Shown here: positions 1 through 7,324 of the stretch, one piece after another
Layout: each line of letters opens with the position of its first letter
Numbering within the stretch: the first letter of the stretch is position 1
Origin: an uncultured Opitutales bacterium
GTDB lineage: Bacteria; Verrucomicrobiota; Verrucomicrobiia; Opitutales; Intestinicryptomonadaceae
Reading direction: 5' to 3'
DNA: 16,305 bases
Assembly: GCA_900545715.1 (NCBI GenBank)
Contig: URAJ01000046.1
Coordinates: forward strand, 1-16,305
Program-made: the position numbers and the translations under genes
Notes under the pieces: model-generated
What the model saw: the letters and a program-made list of their open reading frames with translations, nothing else
Told to the model about the DNA's origin: nothing
The model's database searches: none

Positions 1-156
1 CCTTGTCCAATGCGGCGTCTTTCATTAAAATCCACTGACTTTGGTGTTGACCCGAAATAATTGAAGATTTTGCTTCCGATTTGGCGCTTACTCGAAAAAT
101 ATGTCCAAAAAACGCTTATTAAGGCCAATGCAAGATGATTCCGCAACTTGCGGCAC
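1..156. other. Left-edge segment with no assignable gene
   Basis: Nothing decidable is visible here. On the minus strand an ATG at 26-24, preceded by a weak GGA, opens a frame running off the window (MKDAALDK, 8 codons). On the plus strand a 19-codon frame enters from the edge and stops at 58-60. Either could belong to a neighbouring gene, but both are too short to identify. A short perfect inverted repeat (CCGCA/TGCGG, 141-153) has no T-tract on either side. Confidence 0.3.
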
Positions 157-199
157 AAAAAAAGCGCAGTAGAATTGCCTTAAAAGGCCTCCGCCGCGC
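157..199 (-). terminator. Possible terminator of the tRNA-His transcript
   Basis: Read on the minus strand, 13 nt after the tRNA CCA end, there is an outer GCGC/GCGC stem (196-199 with 164-167). It encloses a small GCCTT/AAGGC hairpin and is followed by a run of seven T (163 down to 157). The outer stem is only 4 bp, so this is a weak call based mainly on position and the T-tract. Confidence 0.35.
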
Positions 200-211
200 A
201 GAAATTCAAAG

Positions 212-289
212 TGGGGTGGTAAAAGGGACTCGAACCCTCGACCCTCGGAACCACAATCCGATGCTCTAACCAACTGAGCTACTACCACC
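212..289 (-). tRNA. tRNA-His (anticodon GTG)
   Basis: Delivers histidine to CAC/CAU codons. The complement folds into a full cloverleaf. The acceptor stem is GTGGTAG paired with TTACCAC. The D-arm reads GCTC...GAGC. The anticodon stem TCGGA/TCCGA carries the loop TTGTGGT, giving anticodon GTG (252-254). The T-arm has the TTCGAGT loop. A G at position -1 (289) faces C73 (215), the identity pair diagnostic of bacterial tRNA-His, and CCA is encoded (212-214). The gene stands alone with its own upstream promoter. Confidence 0.97.
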
Positions 290-306
290 GTATTTGAAAG
301 CATTAG

Positions 307-335
307 AATAAATCCCCGACTCCGAATTTTGTCAA
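307..335 (-). promoter_or_regulatory. Promoter of tRNA-His
   Basis: On the minus strand a perfect -35 TTGACA (335-330) is followed after exactly 17 nt by TTTATT (312-307), 4 of 6 to the -10 consensus. Transcription would start about 10 nt before the tRNA 5' end, a normal short leader. The segment 336-429 up to rarA also carries two overlapping inverted repeats (ACAGAC 356-361 with GTCTGT 377-382; CGGCG 361-365 with CGCCG 385-389) of unknown role. Confidence 0.6.
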
Positions 336-429
336 GAAGCTTTTAGCGTTTTTTTACAGACGGCGTTTTTTTCCTTGTCTGTTTCGCCGCTGTTGAAGAA
401 ATTGGACTCCGGCGGATTCTTATTTAAAT

Positions 430-1755
430 ATGCGCAACGACAATACCAGACAAATCCCATTGGGGGGCGACCCCGAACCGCTCGCAGCGCGCATGCGCCC
501 GAGAGATCTCGACGAATTTGTCGGGCAAAAACACCTATTGGGCGAAGGCTGCATTCTTAGAACGCTTATAGAAAACGACAAAATCTCGTCGATGATATTC
601 TGGGGGCCGCCCGGAGTCGGGAAAACGACGCTCGCGCGAATAATCGCAAACAAGACCCGCTCGGAATTTATCGACTTTTCCGCCGTCACGAGCGGCATTA
701 AAGAAATACGCGACGTAATGCGCAGCGCCGACGCAAACCGCGGTTTTGGCGCAAAGACCATTTTGTTTGTCGATGAAATTCACAGGTTCAACAAGGCCCA
801 GCAGGACGCATTTCTGCCCTTCGTTGAAAAGGGAAGCATAATACTCATCGGCGCGACTACCGAGAATCCTTCGTTTGAAATAAACGGGGCGTTGCTGTCG
901 CGCTGCAAAGTGTTTGTCTTGAAGCCGCTTGAAACGGAGGATTTGAAGGAAATATTGTCGCGGGCTCTCTCGGACAGCCGCGGTTTCGGCGGAATGTGGG
1001 TGTCGATAGACGACGACCTTTTGGAGACAATATCAGTTTTTGCGAACTCTGACGCGCGCAATGCGCTTTCCACTCTGGAAATGGCGGTTCTAAATTCCCC
1101 AAGAGGCGCGGACGGCAGGATAGTCGTGACGCGGGAAATTGTTGAGCAATGCACGTCGAGAAAATCTTTGCTCTACGACAAAACCGGCGAGGAACATTAC
1201 AATCTTATATCCGCCCTGCACAAATCCATGCGCAATTCCGACCCGGACGCCGCAGTGTATTGGCTCGCCCGCATGCTCGAAGCCGGCGAGGACCCCCTGT
1301 ATATTGCAAGGCGAATTGTCCGCTTCGCCCCCGAAGACGTTGGGCTTGCCGATCCAAAGGCGTTGGGGGTCGCCGTTGCGGCGTACCAAGCTTGCCACTT
1401 TATAGGAATGCCGGAATGTTCTGTGCACTTGACCGAGGCTGTCGTGTATATGTCGATATCGCCGAAATCAAACGCGCTTTACACAGCTTACGAGAGCGCG
1501 AAATCCGACGCTCTAAAACATCTTGCTGAGCCCGTGCCCCTTGTTATCCGAAACGCCCCGACAAAACTAATGCGCGAGCTTGAATATGGCAAGGGGTATA
1601 AATACGCCCACAATTTTAAGGAAAAGCTTACAGATATGCAATGCCTTCCGGACTCGCTTGTTGGGCGCGAGTATTACCGTCCGACCGAGGAGGGGCTCGA
1701 AAAAAAATACAAGGCAAGGCTCGACGAAATAAAAGAATGGAAGAAAAATTTTTAA
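430..1755 (+). CDS. rarA: Replication-associated recombination protein A (RarA/MgsA), AAA+ ATPase
   Basis: Cytosolic AAA+ ATPase of the RarA/MgsA/WRNIP1 family, which acts at stalled replication forks and is related to clamp-loader subunits. The 441 aa length matches the family (E. coli about 447). In order: the PLAARMRPRDLDEFVGQ lead-in (residues 17-33), Walker A GPPGVGKT (59-66), Walker B ILFVDEIH (111-118), sensor-1 region GATTENPSF (141-149) and the SRC arginine-finger region (157-159). The C-terminal helical tetramerisation part is present, with ARRIVRFAPEDVGLADP typical of the family. No Shine-Dalgarno precedes ATG 430; the first 10 or so residues are a non-conserved extension, so the true start could be slightly later. 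It is a single-gene unit between tRNA-His and the AraC regulator. The family call is very secure. Confidence 0.96.
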   Translation: MRNDNTRQIPLGGDPEPLAARMRPRDLDEFVGQKHLLGEGCILRTLIENDKISSMIFWGPPGVGKTTLARIIANKTRSEFIDFSAVTSGIKEIRDVMRSADANRGFGAKTILFVDEIHRFNKAQQDAFLPFVEKGSIILIGATTENPSFEINGALLSRCKVFVLKPLETEDLKEILSRALSDSRGFGGMWVSIDDDLLETISVFANSDARNALSTLEMAVLNSPRGADGRIVVTREIVEQCTSRKSLLYDKTGEEHYNLISALHKSMRNSDPDAAVYWLARMLEAGEDPLYIARRIVRFAPEDVGLADPKALGVAVAAYQACHFIGMPECSVHLTEAVVYMSISPKSNALYTAYESAKSDALKHLAEPVPLVIRNAPTKLMRELEYGKGYKYAHNFKEKLTDMQCLPDSLVGREYYRPTEEGLEKKYKARLDEIKEWKKNF

Positions 1756-1897
1756 TCCCCTGTTTCCGCGCTGTGAATTTCCAGATTTTGCGCTGTAATA
1801 TGCGCATCGGCTGATACATTTCTGAAGACGGAAGGGCGTAGAATGATTTTAGGCTCTTGCTCTTGACATAATTTTTTTCGTTTTGTAAATCGGACAA

Positions 1898-2773
1898 ATG
1901 AGCATTACCCAAAAATATTTGCTTCTGAAAAAAGCCGTTCTAAAAAAGCTTCCGCGCGCCGGAATGTATGTGTGCAAAATCCCGGGACTTGAATTTTACA
2001 GAATAGACGAAGCCAAAACCTCTGAAAATTGCTTCTACAAAAAGAGGATTATTTTAATGCTTCAAGGTGCAAAACGCGCGCTGATTGGAGGTACGGAATA
2101 CTCCTATGGGGTGGGGAAGATTCTGGTTTCGGGCGTGGACATTCCGGGGACGAGCTACGTTGCGGAGGCGAGCGCTGAAAAACCCGCGCTTGCAGTGTCG
2201 CTAGACTTGGATGTGCGCGAAATATCGGAATTACTTTCGGAATTGCCCGCTGTTAGGTCTCGGGACGTGCCGCGCGAAGGCATCGCCGTAGCGGACGTTG
2301 ACGAAGACATGATTGACGCTTTTTGCAGGCTTGCAGGGATAGAGGATAGAAAAAATGAAATCCCGATATTTGCTCCTCTTATCATGCGCGAGATTTATCT
2401 CAGGCTTTTAACCGGTCCGCTGGGAGGCCATGTCGCCGCCTTTTGCACTGCCGGAACGCAGAACAATAGGATAATGCGCGCAGTAGAGTGGCTTAAAAAG
2501 AATTACGAAAAACCTTTTAGAATAGAGGAGCTTGCCCAGAAAGCCAATATGGCGCCGACGACATTCCACAGGCATTTTAGAAAAGTCACCTCTGTAAGCC
2601 CTATCCAGTACCAGAAAAAATTGCGATTGCACGAGGGCAGGCGGCTTATTATTTCCGGGGATGAAAATGTCGCGGAGGCAGCATATACAGTAGGCTACGA
2701 AAGCCCGACGCAGTTTAGCAGGGAATACAAGCGGCTCTTTGGAGTGTCGCCGCGCGCGGATGCGGCGGATTGA
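1898..2773 (+). CDS. AraC-family transcriptional regulator with AraC_N (YqhC-like) sensor domain
   Basis: DNA-binding regulator of 291 aa. The N-terminal half resembles the AraC_N family (PF06719, as in E. coli YqhC): MLQGAKRALIGGTEYSYGVGKILVSGVDIPGT (54-85) followed by EKPALAVSLDLD (94-105). The C-terminal AraC HTH domain spans about 190-287, with helix-turn-helix 1 near 206-231 and helix-turn-helix 2 near 258-281 (AAYTVGYESPTQFSREYKR). YqhC itself responds to aldehydes and activates oxidoreductases; the ligand here is unknown. ATG 1898 has only a weak CGGA upstream, and no convincing promoter was found in 1756-1897. It lies immediately before the CMD-cupin gene, whose promoter carries the 22-bp element shared with 10238-10259, so I infer that this protein controls both sites. 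Confidence 0.93.
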   Translation: MSITQKYLLLKKAVLKKLPRAGMYVCKIPGLEFYRIDEAKTSENCFYKKRIILMLQGAKRALIGGTEYSYGVGKILVSGVDIPGTSYVAEASAEKPALAVSLDLDVREISELLSELPAVRSRDVPREGIAVADVDEDMIDAFCRLAGIEDRKNEIPIFAPLIMREIYLRLLTGPLGGHVAAFCTAGTQNNRIMRAVEWLKKNYEKPFRIEELAQKANMAPTTFHRHFRKVTSVSPIQYQKKLRLHEGRRLIISGDENVAEAAYTVGYESPTQFSREYKRLFGVSPRADAAD

Positions 2774-2840
2774 TTTTGTGGTTGCGGGGCTTTTTGGTTC
2801 CGCAATTTTTTTTGCGCTTTTTAGAAAATATATAAAAAAA

Positions 2841-2906
2841 TTTGGTAGGAATAGGCAGATTTTTGAAAGGAACGTATATTTACAATTAAGTGCATTTGGG
2901 TATAAT
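2841..2906 (+). promoter_or_regulatory. Promoter with shared upstream element (copy A)
   Basis: Positions 2848-2869 (beginning GGAATAGGCAG, ending TTTTTGAAAG) are identical over 22 bp to 10238-10259. The match continues as a gapless block of about 43 bp (2841-2883), ending in TATTTAC in both copies. Immediately downstream is a -35-like TTTACA (2879-2884, 5 of 6), a 16-nt spacer, and a perfect -10 TATAAT (2901-2906). A conserved block abutting the -35 is the geometry expected of an AraC-type activator site. The binding protein is inferred, not shown. Confidence 0.65.
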
Positions 2907-2945
2907 TGCCGCGACGTACGGGAAATTAAAAAGAGAGGATATGGC

Positions 2946-3986
2946 ATGGGAATAAAAGTGTTTATGTCCGCAATATGCGCGGCGCTAATTTTTAATATTA
3001 CGGAGGCAAAAGACAGTATGGAATTGTCGTCAAAAGAAAAAAATATTGCGCTTGCGGCGGCTTATGCTGCTAAGGGCGATTGCAAAAATTTGAAATCGGC
3101 TCTCGCTGAAGGGCTCGATACGGGGGTGACAGTCGCGGAATACAAAGAGGTTCTCGTACAGCTTTACGCGTATTGCGGATTTCCGAGGAGCCTAAACGCG
3201 CTCGGGACTTTTATGGGGCTTTTGAAGGAGCGCAACGGCGACGTGGCGGGCCGCGGCCCGTCTAAGCTTCCGGATACACCGCCATTAAAATTCGGCGCCG
3301 ACAACCAAACAAAGCTAATCGGCGCGGAGGTCAAGGGAGAAATATTCGAGTTCGCGCCCGCGATAGACAGATTTTTGAAGGCGCATTTATTCGGCGACAT
3401 ATTCGGCAGGGACAATCTCGACTGGCGCACGCGCGAAATTGCGACAGTCGCGATGCTCGCCGCGATGGACGGAGTCGAGAGCCAGCTTGCAAGCCACATT
3501 GCCATAGCAAAGCACAATGGCGTAAGCGACTCTCAGATAGGCGAAATTCTTAAGCTTGTGCGGGACGGCCCGCGCGGAATGTCCAACACCGGGCCATTCC
3601 CGTTCGGCGCTGAAAATGTAGCCTATTCAAAATATTTTAGCGGGAAATCATATTTGGCGCCGCTTTCTAAAAATTCCGAGCTTGGCGTTCCGATTGCGAA
3701 TGTAACTTTTGAGCCCGGTTGCCGCAATAATTGGCATAGCCATACGGGAGGGCAAATACTCATTGCGGTTGGCGGCAAGGGATTTTATCAGGAGAAGGGC
3801 AAGCCCGCAAGGCCTCTCAAAGAGGGGGATATTGTGGAGATTCCGCCAAATGTAGTGCATTGGCACGGGGCGGCTCCCGACAGCTGGTTTTCGCACTTGG
3901 CAATAGAATGCAACCCTAAGGATAATAAAAATACTTGGCTTGAACCGGTAAGTGACGCCGAATACGCCAAAGCGGTTGGGAAGTAG
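2946..3986 (+). CDS. Exported protein: tandem carboxymuconolactone-decarboxylase (CMD) domains plus cupin
   Basis: 346 aa from ATG 2946, chosen because GAGAGG lies 7 nt upstream and a hydrophobic signal peptide follows (MGIKVFMSAICAALIFNITEA). An upstream extension would run back into the regulator gene. Domains: first CMD-like helical unit about 28-95; second CMD unit about 155-205 with TREIATVAMLAAMDG, E164 and H184; C-terminal cupin about 250-325 with H264, H266, Q270 and H305 as likely metal ligands. Neither CMD unit has the CxxC of AhpD, so a peroxidase role is unlikely. Cupin motif 1 has Gln where Glu is usual. Similar CMD-cupin proteins in other bacteria often sit near AraC regulators and flavodoxins, which fits this window. 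The reaction is unknown; it is probably a periplasmic decarboxylase, isomerase or redox-associated enzyme. It has its own promoter (shared element) and terminator. Confidence 0.87.
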   Translation: MGIKVFMSAICAALIFNITEAKDSMELSSKEKNIALAAAYAAKGDCKNLKSALAEGLDTGVTVAEYKEVLVQLYAYCGFPRSLNALGTFMGLLKERNGDVAGRGPSKLPDTPPLKFGADNQTKLIGAEVKGEIFEFAPAIDRFLKAHLFGDIFGRDNLDWRTREIATVAMLAAMDGVESQLASHIAIAKHNGVSDSQIGEILKLVRDGPRGMSNTGPFPFGAENVAYSKYFSGKSYLAPLSKNSELGVPIANVTFEPGCRNNWHSHTGGQILIAVGGKGFYQEKGKPARPLKEGDIVEIPPNVVHWHGAAPDSWFSHLAIECNPKDNKNTWLEPVSDAEYAKAVGK

Positions 3987-3998
3987 GCGAAATTTTAT

Positions 3999-4029
3999 AA
4001 TCCGCGCCAGAGGTGCGCGGATTTTTTTT
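3999..4029 (+). terminator. Intrinsic terminator of the CMD-cupin gene
   Basis: A 9-bp perfect stem AATCCGCGC/GCGCGGATT (3999-4007 with 4015-4023), a 7-nt loop, and eight T (4022-4029). It lies 13 nt after the stop codon. An AT-only near-palindrome (TAGA/TCTA ends, 4030-4051) and a second CCGCGC/GCGCGG hairpin (4084-4113) followed by a T-rich stretch come next, so the enolase-superfamily gene probably has little read-through. Confidence 0.9.
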
Positions 4030-4144
4030 ATAGAAAAAAATTTTTTTTCTACGGGAATTTGCGGCAGAACTTGTCTGTAAATTCCGCGCGTAGCCCAAAA
4101 AAAATTTGCGCGGTTTGTTTTGTTAGTGTATTGATTTTGCACTG

Positions 4145-5335
4145 ATGAAAAAAACATTAAAAATTTTGGCGTCATTTATATTTGCCGGCATCTTGCTTGC
4201 AGAACTGCCCGAGCCCAAAATATCCGGAATCGATTTTTATCTTATAAATGTTGAAACACCGAGGCATTTTAGCTTTGGCGATTGGAATTCGAGGCAGCAT
4301 TTGTTCTTGCGCGTGAAGGCCGGAGATTTTGAAGGGTGGGGCGAGTGCGTGCTGTCGGCAAACAATCCTGATATAGACTTAAAAAAATGCGCAGACGCGA
4401 TGAAGCCGGCTTCCGGGAAAACACCGTCCGAGGTATTGCAGTATATGCGGGAGAATAGAGATTTCCTGCCGTGGAAAGAATACGAGGCGCTCAATATGGC
4501 GGTTTGGGATATTTGCGCGAAAATTAAAAAAGTCCCGGCCGTAAAACTTCTTGGACTTTCCCAAAATGTACCTGTAAACGGAATGTTTTGCATTCTTGAA
4601 AACGACCCCAAAAAAGTTGTAGAGCGCGCAGCGGAGGCAAAGAAAAGCGGATTCTCGCGGTATATAAAATTAAAAATATTTGGGAATGCGGAATCGGACT
4701 GCAAGTTGGTATCTGCCCTTCGGGGAGCGATGGGGAAAGAATGTTTTATAGTGGCCGACGCAAACTGCGGGTATCGCGGGTTTAAAAACCTAAAAGAGCT
4801 CTCCAAAACCCTTAAAATGCTCCGCAGTGCGGGGCTCGACGCCTTGGAAGATCCCGCAAAACTCAAAGATTGCGAGATGGAGAAATTGCAAAAATTGTGC
4901 AGGCCTTTCGGACTTTCCCTTATTCCTGACGTGAATTTGCGCCCTGCATGGAGGGCTCTCGAATTTTCGCCGAAGGGAATGGGCGATTTTTATAATCTGC
5001 ACCCTGGTTGCATGGGGGATTTGTATGATATGGCTCAATTCGCGAAAAAAATATCGTCTTGGGGAACGAAAATAATGATTGGCGACGACAGCTTAATCGG
5101 CCCGGGGTGCGCGATATTCCAGCAGATTGCAGCATCAAGCGCAGCAGCGTGGTGCGAGGCAATGGAAAAGCCTTCGGAGTCTAACGTCTTTGAGGAATGC
5201 CTTGTTGAGTCCCCAGTAGTTAAAAATAAGGACGGAACACTTACCGTGAAAGGCGGCGCGCCAGGGTGGGGGTTGAAGGTTGATGCAAGTAAGCTTGCGG
5301 AAAAGGCGATGCGGACGTTGTCTATCGGGCTCTAA
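4145..5335 (+). CDS. Exported enolase-superfamily (mandelate racemase/muconate lactonizing type) enzyme
   Basis: 396 aa. This superfamily abstracts a proton next to a carboxylate (racemases, epimerases, dehydratases, cycloisomerases) using Mg2+. Visible landmarks: signal peptide (MKKTLKILASFIFAGILLA, 1-19), capping domain to about 150, K-x-K on barrel strand 2 (K175, K177), and metal ligands D205 (VADANCG), E235 (LEDP) and D262 (IPDVN). The C-terminal GAPGWGLKVD resembles the PGLG-type end of the MLE subgroup. On strand 6, where muconate lactonizing enzymes have a second catalytic lysine, this protein has H286 (NLHPGCMGD), 24 residues after D262. Substrate unknown. Export is unusual for a superfamily best known from cytosolic enzymes. 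No Shine-Dalgarno precedes ATG 4145. It follows the CMD-cupin gene but is separated by terminators, so co-regulation is uncertain. Confidence 0.87.
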   Translation: MKKTLKILASFIFAGILLAELPEPKISGIDFYLINVETPRHFSFGDWNSRQHLFLRVKAGDFEGWGECVLSANNPDIDLKKCADAMKPASGKTPSEVLQYMRENRDFLPWKEYEALNMAVWDICAKIKKVPAVKLLGLSQNVPVNGMFCILENDPKKVVERAAEAKKSGFSRYIKLKIFGNAESDCKLVSALRGAMGKECFIVADANCGYRGFKNLKELSKTLKMLRSAGLDALEDPAKLKDCEMEKLQKLCRPFGLSLIPDVNLRPAWRALEFSPKGMGDFYNLHPGCMGDLYDMAQFAKKISSWGTKIMIGDDSLIGPGCAIFQQIAASSAAAWCEAMEKPSESNVFEECLVESPVVKNKDGTLTVKGGAPGWGLKVDASKLAEKAMRTLSIGL

Positions 5336-5718
5336 TTTTGCGAGAATTTTTTATCTTTTGCGGATGGGCATAAAATTTTTTTAATGCCTTAAATTGTAGC
5401 TAAAGAGGCGTTGATTATTTTAATAAGTATAGTGATGTGTTTTAACGAAAAATATGCGCATTTTCGTAAAAAAGTGCTTATGAATTGTAGTGTGTTGCGC
5501 AAAAATGTGAGACGATGATTTTGTTTAAATTTTGTAACATTTAGCCAACTATTGACTTGTGATTAGAGCAAGAGGGGGAGATAATGTGTAAAAACAAAAA
5601 AGATTGACATTGTTAACGCTCCTTTTAGACAATTATTAAACTTTTTCAAAATACCTAAATCGCAAGGCATTTTTTATTATTCTCCGCTTTAATATTAAAT
5701 CAAACCAAAAAAACTCAT
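5336..5718. other. AT-rich intergenic region (383 bp) with an inverted repeat
   Basis: No gene is supported here. ACGAAAA (5445-5451) and TTTTCGT (5461-5467) flank ATGCGC, forming a near-perfect palindrome that no T-tract follows, so an operator is more likely than a terminator. No clean intrinsic terminator follows the enolase-superfamily gene. A tiny frame, ATG 5584 to TGA 5607 (7 codons), sits behind a strong AGGGGGAG, but it is too short to call. The promoter candidate for the PEP-CTERM gene lies near the right end. Confidence 0.5.
5604..5633 (+). promoter_or_regulatory. Candidate promoter of the PEP-CTERM gene
   Basis: A perfect -35 TTGACA (5604-5609), an 18-nt spacer, and GACAAT (5628-5633), 4 of 6 to the -10 consensus. 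This would give a leader of about 80 nt before ATG 5719. The leader is AT-rich and has no Shine-Dalgarno sequence. Confidence 0.4.
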
Positions 5719-7104
5719 ATGAAAAAGAATATAACTAAGCTTGCTATTGCTTACATTTCGCTTGCTTTTGCGCAGTCGATTTCTGCCGAGACACTCACTC
5801 TAAAAACCGGCGCCGACAATGTCATCACCGAATGGTGGGATTGGAGCGACCCCACAAAGTGGAGCCCGACAGTTTCGGAAGTTGCCGGCAATGATTTAAC
5901 TCTCAATATAAATAACGGCAGTGTAGAACTTTTCTCAACTATAAATCCCGGTTTTCACGCCGGCGACGTCTCTATTAGCGTCGTAAATCCGCAAGAGCAC
6001 GTATTTTTTAATGTAGAAGGCGACGCTGAGTTTGAATCTCTAAATCTTAGCCAGAGTTCAAAAGGATACTATGGAACATACCTTCGCGTCCTCACGGGGC
6101 ATACTTTAACTATAAATGGAGACGTAAACATTCAGGCAAGTTCTGCTTATTCACCAAGCGCAATTTCTTTTGGTGATACTGCATCATACTCAAGCGGAAT
6201 GGGGGATTACAATGGAAATATCCATATCACCGGAAATCTGAATTTAAATTCAAATATTGGTGACGCCTGGTTTCATTTAAAGTTTCACAATTTTGGGAAC
6301 TTAACCGTTGATGGAGTGGTGAATACTATAGAAGGAGAATCACGCAATGGAACATTTGGCGTGGAATGGAGAATTGACGCTGACTCAACACGCATAGGCG
6401 GATTGTCGGGGTCAAACCTCTTCGGAAATAATAAGTTGTACGTAAAGGAAAATAAAAGCGACAGAACCTTAACATTCACTAATAAATCAGGAGTTGCTAC
6501 GAGATGGAGCGGCGGCATAATAAACGGTGAAAATAAATTAAATATCGTAATGGATAAATCTGCGGCCGGCTATCAGGAGCTTGATATTACCTCCGGAACC
6601 ATAAACGACATTACGCTAAACGGCGGGACTTTTTACATATCCTCCGTATCCGACACTACAGGAACATTATTAGTTGACGGCGGTTTTTATAACGTAATTG
6701 GCAACGGCGCAAAATTTGCCAACATAAATCTATCCTCAGGCGGATTTATATTTGAAGGCGGCGCTATGCAAAACGAATATACTGTTTCCGCGGGCAATAT
6801 CGCTAAGGCAGGAGTGGAAAAAATTGTAGTAGATTTTAACGGCATATATGCTCCCGACTATTATGGAAGCGAATATGTTCTGATTTCTGCCGACGCGATA
6901 GATAGCAGCCTAAATATTGAAGATGCGAATGCCGATTTTGTAGCTAAAAATCTCTACGACGGGTATGCGATATTCAAATGGGCTGAAAATCAGGGAAAAT
7001 ATGTGCTGTCTGTCACATTTTCGGAAGTTCCGGAGCCTGCGGCAATCTCTGCAATTTTCGGAGCGCTTGCTCTTTTCTTAGCGTTTAAGAGAAGAAAAAG
7101 GTAA
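5719..7104 (+). CDS. PEP-CTERM sorting-signal surface protein (beta-strand-rich passenger)
   Basis: 461 aa secreted protein. It has an N-terminal Sec signal (1-23, ending SISA), then a WWDWSDPTKWSP stretch resembling the start of autotransporter-associated or beta-strand-repeat proteins. A long Ser/Thr/Asn/Gly-rich body rich in short beta-strand patterns (LTINGDVNIQ, LNLNSN, ISSGGF-like turns) suggests a beta-helix. The C-terminal PEP-CTERM tag is complete: VPEPAA (437-442), a hydrophobic segment, and KRRKR at the very end. In the exosortase system this tag anchors and then releases proteins at the envelope; the exosortase itself is not in this window. No catalytic domain was recognised, so the role (adhesin, matrix or surface coat) is unknown. 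It is monocistronic, with its own promoter and strong terminator. Confidence 0.9.
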   Translation: MKKNITKLAIAYISLAFAQSISAETLTLKTGADNVITEWWDWSDPTKWSPTVSEVAGNDLTLNINNGSVELFSTINPGFHAGDVSISVVNPQEHVFFNVEGDAEFESLNLSQSSKGYYGTYLRVLTGHTLTINGDVNIQASSAYSPSAISFGDTASYSSGMGDYNGNIHITGNLNLNSNIGDAWFHLKFHNFGNLTVDGVVNTIEGESRNGTFGVEWRIDADSTRIGGLSGSNLFGNNKLYVKENKSDRTLTFTNKSGVATRWSGGIINGENKLNIVMDKSAAGYQELDITSGTINDITLNGGTFYISSVSDTTGTLLVDGGFYNVIGNGAKFANINLSSGGFIFEGGAMQNEYTVSAGNIAKAGVEKIVVDFNGIYAPDYYGSEYVLISADAIDSSLNIEDANADFVAKNLYDGYAIFKWAENQGKYVLSVTFSEVPEPAAISAIFGALALFLAFKRRKR

Positions 7105-7120
7105 TCGCGGCATATAAATA

Positions 7121-7155
7121 AAAAGCAGCCCAATTAAACAAGGGCTGCTTTTTTT
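7121..7155 (+). terminator. Intrinsic terminator of the PEP-CTERM gene
   Basis: An 11-bp stem AAAAGCAGCCC/GGGCTGCTTTT with a 10-nt loop (7132-7141), closing in seven T (7149-7155). It starts 17 nt after the stop codon. Confidence 0.95.
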
Positions 7156-7219
7156 ACCTTTGGCAAAACGAGCATGAAAAAATTTTATCTTAGCGTAATA
7201 AAACACATTAAAATTTTAT

Positions 7220-7252
7220 TTGAAACAAACGGAATATTTCCGATGTTAAACT
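7220..7252 (+). promoter_or_regulatory. Candidate promoter with embedded 13-bp palindrome
   Basis: TTGAAA (7220-7225) could be a -35, with TAAACT (7247-7252) as a weak -10 at a long 21-nt spacing. Between them lies the perfect palindrome CGGAATATTTCCG (7230-7242), a plausible repressor operator in front of the cysteine-rich lipoprotein gene. The promoter call is weak; the palindrome is directly seen. Confidence 0.3.
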
Positions 7253-7267
7253 AAATGCCAATCTGGC

Positions 7268-7300
7268 TCAATCGTGCGGTTCGCCGATTAAGCCGATTGA
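7268..7300 (+). promoter_or_regulatory. Leader segment able to form two exclusive hairpins
   Basis: AATCG (7270-7274) can pair with CGATT (7285-7289), extended by GCG/CGC around a GTT loop. Alternatively TCAATCG (7268-7274) pairs with CGATTGA (7294-7300). The two folds share the same left arm and cannot coexist. The segment ends 24 nt before ATG 7325, so it could influence translation of the small lipoprotein. No known riboswitch class was recognised. Confidence 0.3.
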
Positions 7301-7324
7301 TGAAACTCTCAAATATATAAAAAA

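Noticed and set aside
1..26. Possible start of a minus-strand gene at the left edge (MKDAALDK)
   Set aside because: Eight codons with a weak GGA upstream cannot identify a gene. A plus-strand frame also enters from the edge and stops at 58-60.
88..303. A 71-residue minus-strand frame across the tRNA
   Set aside because: It is antisense-free readthrough of the tRNA-His gene itself; the cloverleaf, G-1 and encoded CCA explain the sequence.
4030..4051. AT-only palindrome after the CMD-cupin terminator
   Set aside because: A-run/T-run symmetry alone is expected in AT-rich spacers and has no further support as a site.
5584..5607. Seven-codon frame behind a strong AGGGGGAG, a possible leader peptide
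   Set aside because: Too short, no amino-acid run or attenuator hairpin follows, and its stop overlaps the predicted -35 of the PEP-CTERM promoter.
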